From Oscillospiraceae bacterium (GTDB taxonomy: Bacteria; Bacillota; Clostridia; Oscillospirales; Oscillospiraceae), in contig JAFRPC010000006.1 in assembly GCA_017429325.1 (NCBI GenBank), positions 1 to 41,889 of the forward strand: DNA of 41,889 nucleotides, given 5' to 3'. A model generated the notes under the pieces. It was given only the letters and a program-made list of their open reading frames with translations. It was not told the origin of the DNA and did not search any database. Shown here in pieces: positions 29,828 to 37,621 of the stretch (positions are counted from its first letter, which is position 1; each line of letters begins with the position of its first letter). Made by a program: the position numbers and the translations under genes.

Positions 29828-31286
29828 ATACCTTCTTCCTTCCGACTTCCCCCAGCAGCGCTTCCCGCTCGTTGGGGGCCCTGCCGTCCAGCACAGCCTC
29901 CAGCAGGGCGTTCAGGGTCCGCCCGAGCTCGGGGCCTCTGGGGATGCCCAGGGCCAGCAGGTCGTTTCCGTCGATGGCCAGGTCCTTCACGGTGAAGCAG
30001 GGCGGTTGGGACAGCAGCTCCCGGGCCAGGGCCTCCAGCCGGTCACAGGCGGCGGTCCGGCCCCGGTAGTCCGGGTGGTGGGCCAGGGCGTCGGCCCGCT
30101 TCAGGGCCAGGAGGCGGAAGAAGTCCTCCTCCCCCAGCTTCCCGATCAATTTCCGAATCGCCCGCTCGGGGCTGCCCTCCGGCGGGTCAATGGGATAGTC
30201 GTGGAGCTCCACCAGGGCCGCGATTCGGCGCACCGTGTCCTTGTCGAAGCGCAGCCGGGTGAGGACGGTCCGGGCCAGCTCGGCGCTGACCTTCGCGTGG
30301 CCATAGAAGTGGCCGCCCCCCGCCTCGTCGATGCGCAGGCAGGCGGGCTTGCCCGCGTCGTGGAGCAGGGCCGCCCAGCGCAGAAGCTTCTCCGGGGGCA
30401 CGGCCTCCACAGCGGCGGCGGAGTGGGTCAGCACGTCGTAGCAGTGGTATTTGCTCCGCTGGTCCAGCCCCGCCATGGGGTCCAGCTCCGGCAGCAACAC
30501 CGCCAGGATGGGCCAGTGCTCCGTCAGCACCCGACGCGCGTCGGGGCCGCAGAGGAGCTTCGTCAGCTCCGCGGCGACCCGCTCCCGGCTCACCAGCTCC
30601 AAAGTCTGCCGCAGCGCCAGAGCCGCGGCGGCGGTGTCGGCCTCCACGGAAAACCGAAGCTGGGCGGAAAAGCGCAGGGCCCGGAGGATGCGCAGAGCGT
30701 CCTCGTCAAAGCGCCGCGCCGGATCTCCCACGCAGCGGATCACCCCGGCCTCCAGATCCGCCCGCCCGCCGAAGGGGTCAACGATCCCCTCCTCAGGATC
30801 CCACGCCATTGCGTTGATCGTAAAATCCCTTCGGGCCAGGTCCTCCTCCAGGGAGGAGGTAAAGGCCACGGCGTCGGGGTGCCGGTGGTCGGCGTAGCCC
30901 GCCTCGGTGCGGAAGGTGGTGATCTCCAGGGACAGGCTCGTCAGATTTTTGTCCTTGCGAGACCAGTGCTCACACTGGTCGTGGCAATCCGTTCTCCCCA
31001 GCAGGACCGTCACGGTCCCGTGCTTCAGCCCCGTCTCAATGACGCGCTCCCCGGCGAAGACCGCCTTCACCTGCTCCGGCAGGGCGGCGGTGGCAATGTC
31101 CCAGTCCCCGGGCTCCCGGCCCAGCAGCGCGTCCCGGACACAGCCGCCCACCAGGTAGGCCTCGTAACCTGCCGCCCACAGCCGCCGCAGAGCCTCCAAA
31201 GCAGCGGACGGCACCGTGGCACACAGATGTTCCCAGCTGCCGTCCCCTGTTGCCTGTTGCCTGTTGCCTGTTGCCCGGCCCATCAT
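29817..31286 (-). CDS. cca: CCA tRNA nucleotidyltransferase
   Basis: The 489-residue class II nucleotidyltransferase adds or repairs the CCA end of tRNA. The head has YLVGGCVRDALLGREPGDWD, with the DWD metal residues; then FTINAMAWDPEEGIVDPFGG and RIRRALRF-like ILRALRFSAQ. An HD-type domain (ALLHDAGKP, VSAELARTVLTRL) follows, as in clostridial long forms. The ATG overlaps the upstream gene by four bases (ATGA), supporting 31286. The first 15-20 residues come from a TTGCCTG array, and the last codons and stop from the MITE-like repeat. A start further in would be weak: only a GTG with no ribosome binding site. Neither end is natural family sequence, but all catalytic parts are intact. Confidence 0.92.
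   Translation of the reverse strand: MMGRATGNRQQATGDGSWEHLCATVPSAALEALRRLWAAGYEAYLVGGCVRDALLGREPGDWDIATAALPEQVKAVFAGERVIETGLKHGTVTVLLGRTDCHDQCEHWSRKDKNLTSLSLEITTFRTEAGYADHRHPDAVAFTSSLEEDLARRDFTINAMAWDPEEGIVDPFGGRADLEAGVIRCVGDPARRFDEDALRILRALRFSAQLRFSVEADTAAAALALRQTLELVSRERVAAELTKLLCGPDARRVLTEHWPILAVLLPELDPMAGLDQRSKYHCYDVLTHSAAAVEAVPPEKLLRWAALLHDAGKPACLRIDEAGGGHFYGHAKVSAELARTVLTRLRFDKDTVRRIAALVELHDYPIDPPEGSPERAIRKLIGKLGEEDFFRLLALKRADALAHHPDYRGRTAACDRLEALARELLSQPPCFTVKDLAIDGNDLLALGIPRGPELGRTLNALLEAVLDGRAPNEREALLGEVGRKKVSIQ
31245..31275. repeat. TTGCCTG heptamer array at cca 5' end
   Basis: About four units of TTGCCTG, coding in the cca N-terminus (ATGNRQQATGD). Loss or gain of one unit would shift the frame. 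Confidence 0.85.
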
Positions 31287-32572
31287 TGCAGCCCCCCGGA
31301 GATCAGCCCGGCGTTGACCATCTCCTGCAAAGAGCGCAGGATGCCCAGCTTGGCGTGATACCAGGTCAGGCCGCCCTGGAAATAGACCGCGTAGGGCTCC
31401 CGGATGGGGCCGTCGGCGGAAAGCTCGATGGAGGAGCCCTGGACGAAGGCCCCCGCGGCCATGATGACCTGGCTGTCGTAGCCCGGCATGGCCCAGGGAA
31501 TGGGCTCCACGTAGGAATCCACCGGCGCGGCGGCCTGGATGCCCTTGCAGAAGGCCCGCATCCCGGCCTCGGAGCCCAGCTCCACGGCCTGGATGATGTC
31601 GTGGCGCTCCTCGGCGCCGCTGGGGACGACCCGGAAGCCCAAGCGCTCATAGAGGACGGCGGCGAAGATGGCGCCCTTCAGGGCCCCGGCCACCACCGTG
31701 GGGGCCAGGAAGAGGCCCTGGTAGAAGCTGGGCAGGATACCTAAGTTGGCCCCCACCTCCTGCCCCAGTCCGGGGGCGGAGAGGCGGTAGGCGCAGCGCT
31801 CCACGCAGGCCCTCGTACCCACGATGTAGCCGCCGATGGGCGCCAGGCCGCCGCCGGGGTTCTTGATGAGGCTGCCCACGGTCATGTCCGCGCCGACCTG
31901 GGAGGGCTCCAGGGCCTCCACGAACTCGCCGTAGCAGTTGTCCACCATCACCAGCAAGTTGGGCTTGAGGCCCTTGCAGAAGGCGATGAGCTCCCCGATC
32001 TGCGTCACGGAGAAGCTGGGCCGGGTGGCGTAACCCTTGGAGCGCTGGATGGTGACGAGCCTGGTTTTCTCGTTGATGGCGGCCCGGATGCCCTCCCAGT
32101 CAAAGCCGCCGTCAGGCAGCAGGTCCACCTGCCGGTAGCTGACCCCGTACTCCGCCAGGGAGCAGGGGGAGGGTCGGATGCCGATGACCTCCTGGAGGGT
32201 GTCGTAGGGCGCCCCCACCGGGGAGAGCAGCTCGTCTCCCGGCAGGAGGTTGGCGGACAGGGCCACGGTCAGGGCGTGGGTGCCGCAGGTGATCTGGGGG
32301 CGCACCAGGGCGGCCTCCGTCCCGAAGACCGAAGCGTAGACCTGTTCCAGCCGTTCCCGGCCCAGGTCATCGTAGCCGTAGCCGGTGGTGGCGGCAAAGC
32401 AGGCGGCGTCCACCCGGTTCTCCCGCATCGCAAGAATGACCTTCCCCTGGTTCAGCTCGGCCATTTCGTCAATGGCCGCGAAGCGCGGTTTCAATTCATT
32501 CAGCGCCTTTTCCCCAAAGGCATAGACCTCCGGGGAAACGCCGTTCTGTCGATAGATCTCTTGGATTGTCAT
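31283..32572 (-). CDS. PLP enzyme, aluminium-resistance / methionine gamma-lyase-like family
   Basis: The 429-residue protein is a fold-type I PLP enzyme with K179 in TIQRSKGYATRPSF as the likely cofactor lysine and VRPQITCGTHALTVAL for the phosphate site. It matches the YnbB / aluminium resistance protein family (PF06838), often annotated as methionine gamma-lyase family protein. The reaction is not established for the family; cysteine/methionine-type lyase activity is assumed. A hydrophobic helix is absent, so it is cytoplasmic. The ATG has only a weak ribosome binding site; the nearest promoter is at 32748-32775, 176 bp upstream, giving a long leader with a hairpin. The stop overlaps the cca start, so the two are coupled. 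Confidence 0.88.
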   Translation of the reverse strand: MTIQEIYRQNGVSPEVYAFGEKALNELKPRFAAIDEMAELNQGKVILAMRENRVDAACFAATTGYGYDDLGRERLEQVYASVFGTEAALVRPQITCGTHALTVALSANLLPGDELLSPVGAPYDTLQEVIGIRPSPCSLAEYGVSYRQVDLLPDGGFDWEGIRAAINEKTRLVTIQRSKGYATRPSFSVTQIGELIAFCKGLKPNLLVMVDNCYGEFVEALEPSQVGADMTVGSLIKNPGGGLAPIGGYIVGTRACVERCAYRLSAPGLGQEVGANLGILPSFYQGLFLAPTVVAGALKGAIFAAVLYERLGFRVVPSGAEERHDIIQAVELGSEAGMRAFCKGIQAAAPVDSYVEPIPWAMPGYDSQVIMAAGAFVQGSSIELSADGPIREPYAVYFQGGLTWYHAKLGILRSLQEMVNAGLISGGLQ

Positions 32573-32634
32573 AGTTTTTTACTCTTTTCCGCGTGGACCT
32601 TCAGGCACGCTGTTTGCTGTACGTTGGATCATGA

Positions 32635-32775
32635 CTGGTATTTTATATCCAGAATAGCAAGAAGTAACCGCCCAGCCTCACAAACTTAGCGGTTACTTCA
32701 ATCGCAGAGGGAGGCTAACCGTTACCGGCAACGCCTTTCCTGTGTGTATTATACCACGGCTATCAGAATTGTCAA
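32635..32775 (-). ncRNA. Possible type I antitoxin-like RNA, with toxin remnant opposite
   Basis: On the minus strand a consensus promoter (TTGACA/TATAAT) is followed by an RNA that folds into an 11-bp perfect stem, GAAGTAACCGC with GCGGTTACTTC (32661-32671 and 32689-32699). On the plus strand the stem overlaps a stop codon at the end of a ten-codon open stretch reading LVFYIQNSKK (32635-32667). This layout (toxin 3' end ending in KK-stop inside a shared hairpin, antisense RNA from a strong promoter) resembles holin-like type I toxin loci of Firmicutes. The toxin's upstream part is missing (an in-frame TGA precedes it), so it would be an orphan antitoxin or just the leader of the 31283-32572 gene. 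This is inference from layout. Confidence 0.4.
32748..32775 (-). promoter_or_regulatory. Consensus promoter before the PLP-enzyme gene / antitoxin-like RNA
   Basis: Minus strand TTGACA (32770-32775), 16 bp, TATAAT (32748-32753). It overlaps the last codons of msrA. Confidence 0.8.
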
Positions 32776-33284
32776 GCGTGGTTTTTCTTTTTCTCTTTTA
32801 CCTTCTCGATCAGATCCCGCGGGATATGGCAATATCCGGTGGGATTTTTGATCAGGTAGTCCTGGTGGTATTCCTCCGCGGGGAAGAACTGCTCCAGGGG
32901 CTTCAGTTCGATGGCCGTCTTCTGCCCGATCCTGGCTTCCAGCTTGTCCAGCTCGGCGCGGATGGTGGGAACCATGCTTTCGTCCACATAGTAGATGCCG
33001 GTGCGGTACTGCTCGCCCACGTCCGGTCCCTGGTGGTTGACGGCGGTGGGGTCGATGGTCATGAAATAGCAGTCCAGCAGCTCCGGTGTGGGCAGGAGGT
33101 TCTCGTCATACACCAGCTCCACAGTCTCGGCGTGGCCCGTGTGCCGGTACTTCACCTGCTCGTAGCTGGGGTTCTCGGTGCGGCCGTTGGCGTAGCCCAC
33201 ACGGGTGGAGATGACGCCGGGAAGCTGGCGCAGGAAATGCTGGGCGCCCCAAAAGCAGCCCGCGGCAAGGTAGAGGGTCTTCAT
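32772..33284 (-). CDS. msrA: Peptide methionine sulfoxide reductase MsrA
   Basis: The 170-residue protein reduces the S form of methionine sulfoxide in proteins. The catalytic cysteine C10 is in AAGCFWGAQHF, and GYANG, the HAETV region and YRTGIYY complete the signature. It is a single-domain form with no MsrB domain. A GGAGG site lies 9 bases before the ATG. It may share a transcript with the metallophosphoesterase gene, from which it is separated by 94 bp, but the stop overlaps the promoter of the next unit. Confidence 0.96.
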   Translation of the reverse strand: MKTLYLAAGCFWGAQHFLRQLPGVISTRVGYANGRTENPSYEQVKYRHTGHAETVELVYDENLLPTPELLDCYFMTIDPTAVNHQGPDVGEQYRTGIYYVDESMVPTIRAELDKLEARIGQKTAIELKPLEQFFPAEEYHQDYLIKNPTGYCHIPRDLIEKVKEKKKNHA

Positions 33285-33378
33285 AATCGTTCCTCCGTTC
33301 TGATGATTTGGTCGATATACAGCTTCTTCCAGCGATCTGCGGGCAATCGCTCTGTCGCCGCAGGCGCAGAAGCATTTA

Positions 33379-34215
33379 TTATTTCTGCTCGCCCCGCAGG
33401 ATCACGGTGACAAGCTCCGGCTTGTTTTCGATGCGCAGGGGGAAGGAGGAGTTGCCCAAGCCCCGGCTGACGCACATCACCGTGTTTCCCAGCCGGTACA
33501 TCCCGGCGGTGTAGCGGGGGATGACGCCCTGGCCCGGCGCGTAGAGACCGCCGATGCCTGGCAGCCGCCACTGGCCGCCGTGGGCGTGGCCGGTCAGCAC
33601 CAGGTCCACCCCGGCCCGCTCGTAGTACTTCGCGTAGTGGGGCTTGTGGGCCAGCAGGATGTTCAGCTCCTCCGGGGGCCGGTCCGCCATCAGGCGCTTC
33701 AGGGTCTCGGTCCGGCCTTGGTTGCAGTCCACGCCCACAAGACGGAAGCCCGTCCCGAGGCCCAGGCCCACGGCCTCGTTCCGCAGCGGAATGACCCCGG
33801 CCTCCTCCAGACCCTGATAGAAGTCCGCCTGCCGGGCCTCGCTCATGCGGTGCTCATGGTTGCCGGTGACGTAGTAGCAGGGGGCCAGCTTCGCCAGACG
33901 GCGGGCGCTGTCCAGGGCCTTGTCCAGGTCGGTGTGGTAGCTGTCCATGAGGTCGCCGGTGATGACCAGCAGGTCCGGAAGCTGGGCCTCCGTCAGGGCC
34001 AGCAGACGGCAGTTCTCCTTCCCGAACTCCCGGTTGTGGAGGTCGGAGACCTGGGTGATGCGAAAGCCCTCCAGGGCTCCCTGCACCTTGGGGGAGCGGA
34101 AGACGTAGTGGGAGGCCGTGAGCTCCGTGTTCTGCCTGTAGAAATACGGCACGGAGGCGGCGGCAGCCGCGGTGCCCAGGACCGCCGCAGCGGCGGCGAC
34201 GGTGGATTTTTTCAT
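33379..34215 (-). CDS. Membrane-anchored metallophosphoesterase (YkuE/YaeI-like)
   Basis: The 278-residue protein carries the calcineurin-like phosphoesterase motifs in order: QVSDLHNREFG, ITGDLMDSYH, VTGNHEHRM, LAHKP and LTGHAHGGQW. The first 22 residues (KKSTVAAAAAVLGTAAAAA) are a signal or membrane anchor, so it acts outside the membrane. Related proteins cleave phosphodiester or pyrophosphate bonds in lipids or nucleotides; the substrate here is unknown. An AAAGGAGGCC site precedes the ATG. It lies 53 bp after the DUF3810 gene, probably in one transcript. Confidence 0.9.
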   Translation of the reverse strand: MKKSTVAAAAAVLGTAAAAASVPYFYRQNTELTASHYVFRSPKVQGALEGFRITQVSDLHNREFGKENCRLLALTEAQLPDLLVITGDLMDSYHTDLDKALDSARRLAKLAPCYYVTGNHEHRMSEARQADFYQGLEEAGVIPLRNEAVGLGLGTGFRLVGVDCNQGRTETLKRLMADRPPEELNILLAHKPHYAKYYERAGVDLVLTGHAHGGQWRLPGIGGLYAPGQGVIPRYTAGMYRLGNTVMCVSRGLGNSSFPLRIENKPELVTVILRGEQK

Positions 34216-34268
34216 GGAAAAGGCCTCCTTTGCATATCAATATATAATGTATAGGAAGACGGCGTTCG

Positions 34269-35330
34269 TCAGTTTGCCGTCTTGAGATACTCCGCGATCA
34301 GATAGTCCACCACCAGGCCGTAGGACTTGACCCCGGCCTCGGTGAAGGTCTTGAGATAGGCGTCGTTCACCGCCTGGGCGGCCTTCTGGACCTTGCCCTC
34401 GTACTGCTTGTTGTGCTCCACGTGGACATTGGTGTCGTGGATCAGCTCCTCCGTGCACCGGTCCCAGAGGGTCCGGGCCTGGGAGGGGCTCTCGGCGTAG
34501 AGGGCGTTGTAGCAGTAGACGAAGGCGCTGTAATAGCCGGAATAGCGCAGCAGGGCGCTGTCGGAGGCCCGGCAGGCCAGGAAGCCCAGGTAGTTGGCCT
34601 CGTCCTCCCGGGCCACGGCCAGGCTGTGGCCCAGCTCGTGGCAGACGGTGAAGGGCTGGGCCAGGGAGAAGGTCTCGGTGCTGACCGAGGCCTCCCCGGT
34701 CAGGCAGACAAAGATCCCCGTGGTGCCCATGTAGGCGAAGGCCTTGCTGACCAGCAGGGGCTTGACCCGGGGCGCCGGGTCGGCAAAGCGCTCGTTCTCC
34801 TCCGCCAGCCGGGCATAGGCTGCCAGGGCCTCGTCGGACAGGGTCTCAAACTCCGGCATCACCAGGTCCCCGGCCTCATCCCGCTCCACCCGGACGGACC
34901 ACTCGCTGGCCCGGTCCGCGTACCAGGCCGCGGCGGCCTTGAGCTCCTGGGTCGTGTACTCCCGGACCTCCAGCCCTGTCTGCTCCCCGATGGTGGGGGC
35001 GAAGTGGTTGAGGCCCCAGAGGCCCATAAAGAGGGCGACCGCCAGCACCGCCAGCTCCAGCACTGCCGTCAGATAGCCCAGAATGCGGGCCTTTTTGACG
35101 GCGTAGACCAGCCCGGCCAGGAGGGCAAACACCAACAGGACCAGCAGGACCTCCCAGACCGGGAAGGGGACCCAGCCGAAAGCCGCCCCCAGCAGCTTCA
35201 TAGCGCCGCGGGAAAAGTCGGTATAGAAGGAAAACCAGAGACCGGGCAGGAACTTCGCCAGCCCCACCGCCGCAGCAGTCAGAGCCGCCAAAATCGCCGC
35301 CCCGATCAGGTGACGAACGGGCTTGAACAT
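34269..35330 (-). CDS. DUF3810 membrane protein with HExxH zinc-protease motif
   Basis: The 353-residue protein has two to three membrane segments in the first 120 residues (LIGAAILAALTAAAVGL; VWEVLLVLLVFALLAG; VLELAVLAVALFMGLWGL), then an extracytoplasmic domain with H231-ELGH235 in TVCHELGHSLAVAREDEANYLG, the DUF3810 signature. A zinc-dependent peptidase activity is likely but not proven. The frame is open to 35504, but those 58 codons (PPPQCAHWG repeated) are translated CCCAGTGCGCACACTGGG repeat; the ATG at 35330 has AAAGGT before it and starts the hydrophobic N-terminus. Confidence 0.88.
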   Translation of the reverse strand: MFKPVRHLIGAAILAALTAAAVGLAKFLPGLWFSFYTDFSRGAMKLLGAAFGWVPFPVWEVLLVLLVFALLAGLVYAVKKARILGYLTAVLELAVLAVALFMGLWGLNHFAPTIGEQTGLEVREYTTQELKAAAAWYADRASEWSVRVERDEAGDLVMPEFETLSDEALAAYARLAEENERFADPAPRVKPLLVSKAFAYMGTTGIFVCLTGEASVSTETFSLAQPFTVCHELGHSLAVAREDEANYLGFLACRASDSALLRYSGYYSAFVYCYNALYAESPSQARTLWDRCTEELIHDTNVHVEHNKQYEGKVQKAAQAVNDAYLKTFTEAGVKSYGLVVDYLIAEYLKTAN

Positions 35331-35345
35331 AATCTTTACCTTTCT

Positions 35346-35547
35346 ACCTCCCCTGCTCGCAGGGGAGGTGCCCCAGTGCGCACACTGGGGCGGAGGGGTT
35401 CCTTCCGGGTACGCACACGGTCCGAGGGAGGCCCAGTGCGCACACTGGGGCGGAGGGGTTGTAGCGTTTTTGTAATGCCTCTGTAGACGGAACGACCCCT
35501 CCACCGGCCTTGAGGCCGGTCCCCCTCCCCTGCAAGCAGGGGAGGTT
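35346..35547. repeat. Compound palindromic repeat block between thiT and the DUF3810 gene
   Basis: The block is bounded by two hairpins, CCTCCCCTGCTCGCAGGGGAGG (35346) and CCTCCCCTGCAAGCAGGGGAGG (35526-35547), and contains two copies of CCCAGTGCGCACACTGGGGC followed by GGAGGGGTT, plus the hairpin ACCGGCCTTGAGGCCGGT (35511-35528). The related element in maf suggests a family spread through the genome. No gene is seen. Confidence 0.85.
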
Positions 35548-35567
35548 ATTGCGGAGGTGCAGGCTGT

Positions 35568-36173
35568 CTACTTCAAATCGTCCCCCCGGAAGTATTTGCC
35601 CAGGGGCTTGTAGAGCAGCAGCACCACGATCTCAGTGAGGATCAGCTCCGCCAGCATATACCAGCCGTTGTACAGAGCCGAATAGACCCAGGGGTTGGTC
35701 ATGGGCATTTTCATGAATTCATCGGGCATCCAGACGCCCCAGATCCATGCGCCGGTGACAAGGTGGCAGAGGAAGCGCAGGAAGAAGGTGACGGCGACGC
35801 CCACTACGACAGCCGTGGGCTTGCTCCGGTCGGGGAAGACCTTGTTGAAGGCGCCGGAGAGCCCCAGCACCGTGTAGGCGATCACATAGTCCAGCAGGAC
35901 GATGCCGACGGCCATCACAAAGGTTTCGCCGTAGGCCACGTTGTCCAGGCCCAGCACCAGCTGGATCAGGCTGTAGACGAAAGCCGTCGCCAGACCCCAG
36001 ACGAGGCCGTGGCGATGGGAGATCAGGATGATCGGGAGCATACTGCAGATGGTCAGGCCGCCGCCGAAGGGCAGGTCGATCTTCAGCAGGCTCAACACCG
36101 TGGCGATGGCCACCATCAGAGCGCTTTCCACAAATCTGCGCAGGTACATGCTTTTTTTCTGCTTGGGTTCCAT
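35568..36173 (-). CDS. thiT: ECF thiamine transporter substrate-binding subunit ThiT
   Basis: The 201-residue protein is a small hydrophobic membrane protein with about six helices, the S-component fold. Recognisable blocks are SALMVAIATVLSLLKI, GGGLTICSMLPIILISHRHG, WGLATAFVYSLIQLVLGL and the C-terminal PMTNPWVYSALYNGWYML. It binds thiamine and works with the shared ECF ATPase and T subunit encoded elsewhere. The frame opens at 36224, but the ATG at 36173 has GGAGG upstream and follows the riboswitch. The TPP riboswitch upstream confirms the vitamin. Confidence 0.95.
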   Translation of the reverse strand: MEPKQKKSMYLRRFVESALMVAIATVLSLLKIDLPFGGGLTICSMLPIILISHRHGLVWGLATAFVYSLIQLVLGLDNVAYGETFVMAVGIVLLDYVIAYTVLGLSGAFNKVFPDRSKPTAVVVGVAVTFFLRFLCHLVTGAWIWGVWMPDEFMKMPMTNPWVYSALYNGWYMLAELILTEIVVLLLYKPLGKYFRGDDLK

Positions 36174-36189
36174 AAACGAATCCTCCTTC

Positions 36190-36217
36190 AAAAATACCGA
36201 CGGTAGCAGGCCGTCGG
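36190..36217 (-). terminator. TPP riboswitch expression-platform terminator
   Basis: On the minus strand CCGACGG (36211-36217) and CCGTCGG (36197-36203) form a 7-bp stem followed by TATTTTTG, just before the thiT ribosome binding site. Confidence 0.85.
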
Positions 36218-36227
36218 CATCCAAAGG

Positions 36228-36325
36228 AATCGCACCCTTTTCCTACGACGGCATGATCCGTATCAGGTTCACGGGTGAGGGCGCCTTTTCGCCCACTCTC
36301 AGCCGGAACGGTCCGGCCCCCCGAA
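36228..36325 (-). promoter_or_regulatory. TPP (THI-box) riboswitch before thiT
   Basis: The minus strand shows the conserved THI-box core in order: CTGAGAGTGG, CACCCGTGAACCTGAT, ACGGATCATGCCGT and CGTAGGAAAAGGG. When TPP is bound the downstream terminator should form and thiT expression stop. Confidence 0.97.
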
Positions 36326-36335
36326 GAGCGATTCT

Positions 36336-36364
36336 ATTGTATCGCTTTTCCGGGGGAATGTCAA
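36336..36364 (-). promoter_or_regulatory. thiT promoter
   Basis: Minus strand TTGACA (36359-36364), 17 bp, TACAAT (36336-36341), just ahead of the riboswitch. Confidence 0.87.
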
Positions 36365-36407
36365 GCCCGCGAACTCATGAACAAATCGTGAATTCTGAAA
36401 ATATCCC

Positions 36408-36436
36408 TTGACAATTCCGGGGGACGGGTGTATATT
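36408..36436 (+). promoter_or_regulatory. hrcA operon promoter
   Basis: TTGACA (36408-36413), 17 bp, TATATT (36431-36436). The -10 overlaps the first bases of the CIRCE element, so HrcA binding would block RNA polymerase. Confidence 0.9.
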
Positions 36437-36461
36437 AGCACTCAGAAAGAAAGAGTGCTAA
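36435..36461 (+). promoter_or_regulatory. CIRCE element (HrcA operator)
   Basis: TTAGCACTC, nine bases, GAGTGCTAA: the perfect inverted repeat recognised by HrcA. It controls the heat-shock operon to its right. Confidence 0.98.
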
Positions 36462-36469
36462 GCACTTTT

Positions 36470-36540
36470 CCGAAGCGAGTGCCAGCGAACGGAGGAAGGA
36501 ACGTATCCTTTGCTTCGCGCAGAATCACCGGATTGGAGGC
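36470..36540 (+). repeat. Dispersed repeat-like sequence in the hrcA leader
   Basis: On the minus strand it reads GTGATTCTGCGCGAAGCAAA, a sequence type that recurs as dispersed repeats in many bacterial genomes (shadow reading ILREAKD). It lies between CIRCE and the hrcA ATG and provides the GGAGG ribosome binding site. No second copy is in this window. Confidence 0.5.
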
Positions 36541-36546
36541 GTCCGC

Positions 36547-37617
36547 ATGGAACTGACTGACCGGCAAAAGCAGATACTCCGGGCCATTGTGGACATCTAC
36601 GTCTCCACTGCGGAGCCCGTGGGCTCCAAAGCCATCGCGGCCCTGCCCGATATGAAATTCTCCTCCGCCACCATCCGCAACGAGATGGCGGACCTGACCC
36701 AGATGGGCCTGCTGGAGCAGCCCCACACCTCCGCCGGGCGCATCCCCTCTCCGGCGGGCTACCGGCTCTACATCGACGAGCTGATGCAGGACTACCGCCT
36801 GAGCCTGGACGAGACCCGGAGCCTCAACGAGGCCCTGGAGCTGAAGAGCCAGGAGTTCGACAAGATGATGTCCCAGGTGGGCAAGCTGGTCTCCAAGATG
36901 ACGAACCTCCCGGCCTACACCGTCGCCACCCGGCAGAGCGAGGCCGTGGCCCGGCACTTCGACCTGATCATGACGGCCCCCGGCAGCATCATCTTAGTGC
37001 TGATGCTCTCCGGCGACGTGGTGAAGAACAAGCTGGTGAAGCTGCCCGTGCAGGTCACGGAGCCGGAGCTGAAGCTCCTGGCCGCGGTGCTCAACGCCAG
37101 CCTCACCGACCTCACCGCCGAGGAGATCACCGGGGAGCTGCTGGACAAGATCACCCGCTCCGCAGGCGCGGCGGCGCCGCTGGTGCCGCTGGTGGTGGAC
37201 TTCACCCTGGAATGCCTGCGGCAGCAGCACGGGGACGTGCACCTGACCGGCCAGATGCGGCTGCTGGGCCAGCCCGAATACCGGGACGCCGCGGAGAAGG
37301 CCCAGGAGGTCTTTGAGACCCTGGACGAGGAGATGATCTCCAACCTCCCCGCGGTCCTGCCCAAGGAAGGGCCGGTGCAGTTCCTGGTGGGTCCCGAGAA
37401 CGTGGCGAAGGAGCTCAAGGACACCTCCGTGGTCATGATGCGCTTCGACATCGGCGACGGGATGCAGGGCACCATCGGCGTGGTGGGCCCCACCCGAATG
37501 GACTACGCAAAGATCACCGCGAAGTTGGGCTATTTCGCCGAGAACCTGGGCAGAATGTTCCAGAAGTCCAACCCCGCCATGCCGCCGGCCCTGTCCGACG
37601 GAGAAAGCAATCCGTAA
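36547..37617 (+). CDS. hrcA: Heat-inducible transcription repressor HrcA
   Basis: The 356-residue protein starts with the HrcA winged-helix DNA-binding domain (LTDRQKQILRAIVDIYVSTAEPVGSK, then SSATIRNEMADLTQMGLLEQPHTSAGR), followed by the long GAF-like and regulatory domains. It represses the heat-shock genes by binding CIRCE and depends on GroEL for activity. It is the first gene of its own operon, so it autoregulates. A GGAGG site lies 7 bases before the ATG. The C-terminus ends in a short Pro/Ala tail. Confidence 0.97.
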   Translation: MELTDRQKQILRAIVDIYVSTAEPVGSKAIAALPDMKFSSATIRNEMADLTQMGLLEQPHTSAGRIPSPAGYRLYIDELMQDYRLSLDETRSLNEALELKSQEFDKMMSQVGKLVSKMTNLPAYTVATRQSEAVARHFDLIMTAPGSIILVLMLSGDVVKNKLVKLPVQVTEPELKLLAAVLNASLTDLTAEEITGELLDKITRSAGAAAPLVPLVVDFTLECLRQQHGDVHLTGQMRLLGQPEYRDAAEKAQEVFETLDEEMISNLPAVLPKEGPVQFLVGPENVAKELKDTSVVMMRFDIGDGMQGTIGVVGPTRMDYAKITAKLGYFAENLGRMFQKSNPAMPPALSDGESNP

Positions 37618-37621
37618 GAAG

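Noticed and set aside
35331-35504. N-terminal extension of the DUF3810 protein
   Set aside because: The residues are translated palindromic repeat (PPPQCAHWG twice) and a good ribosome binding site exists at the inner ATG.
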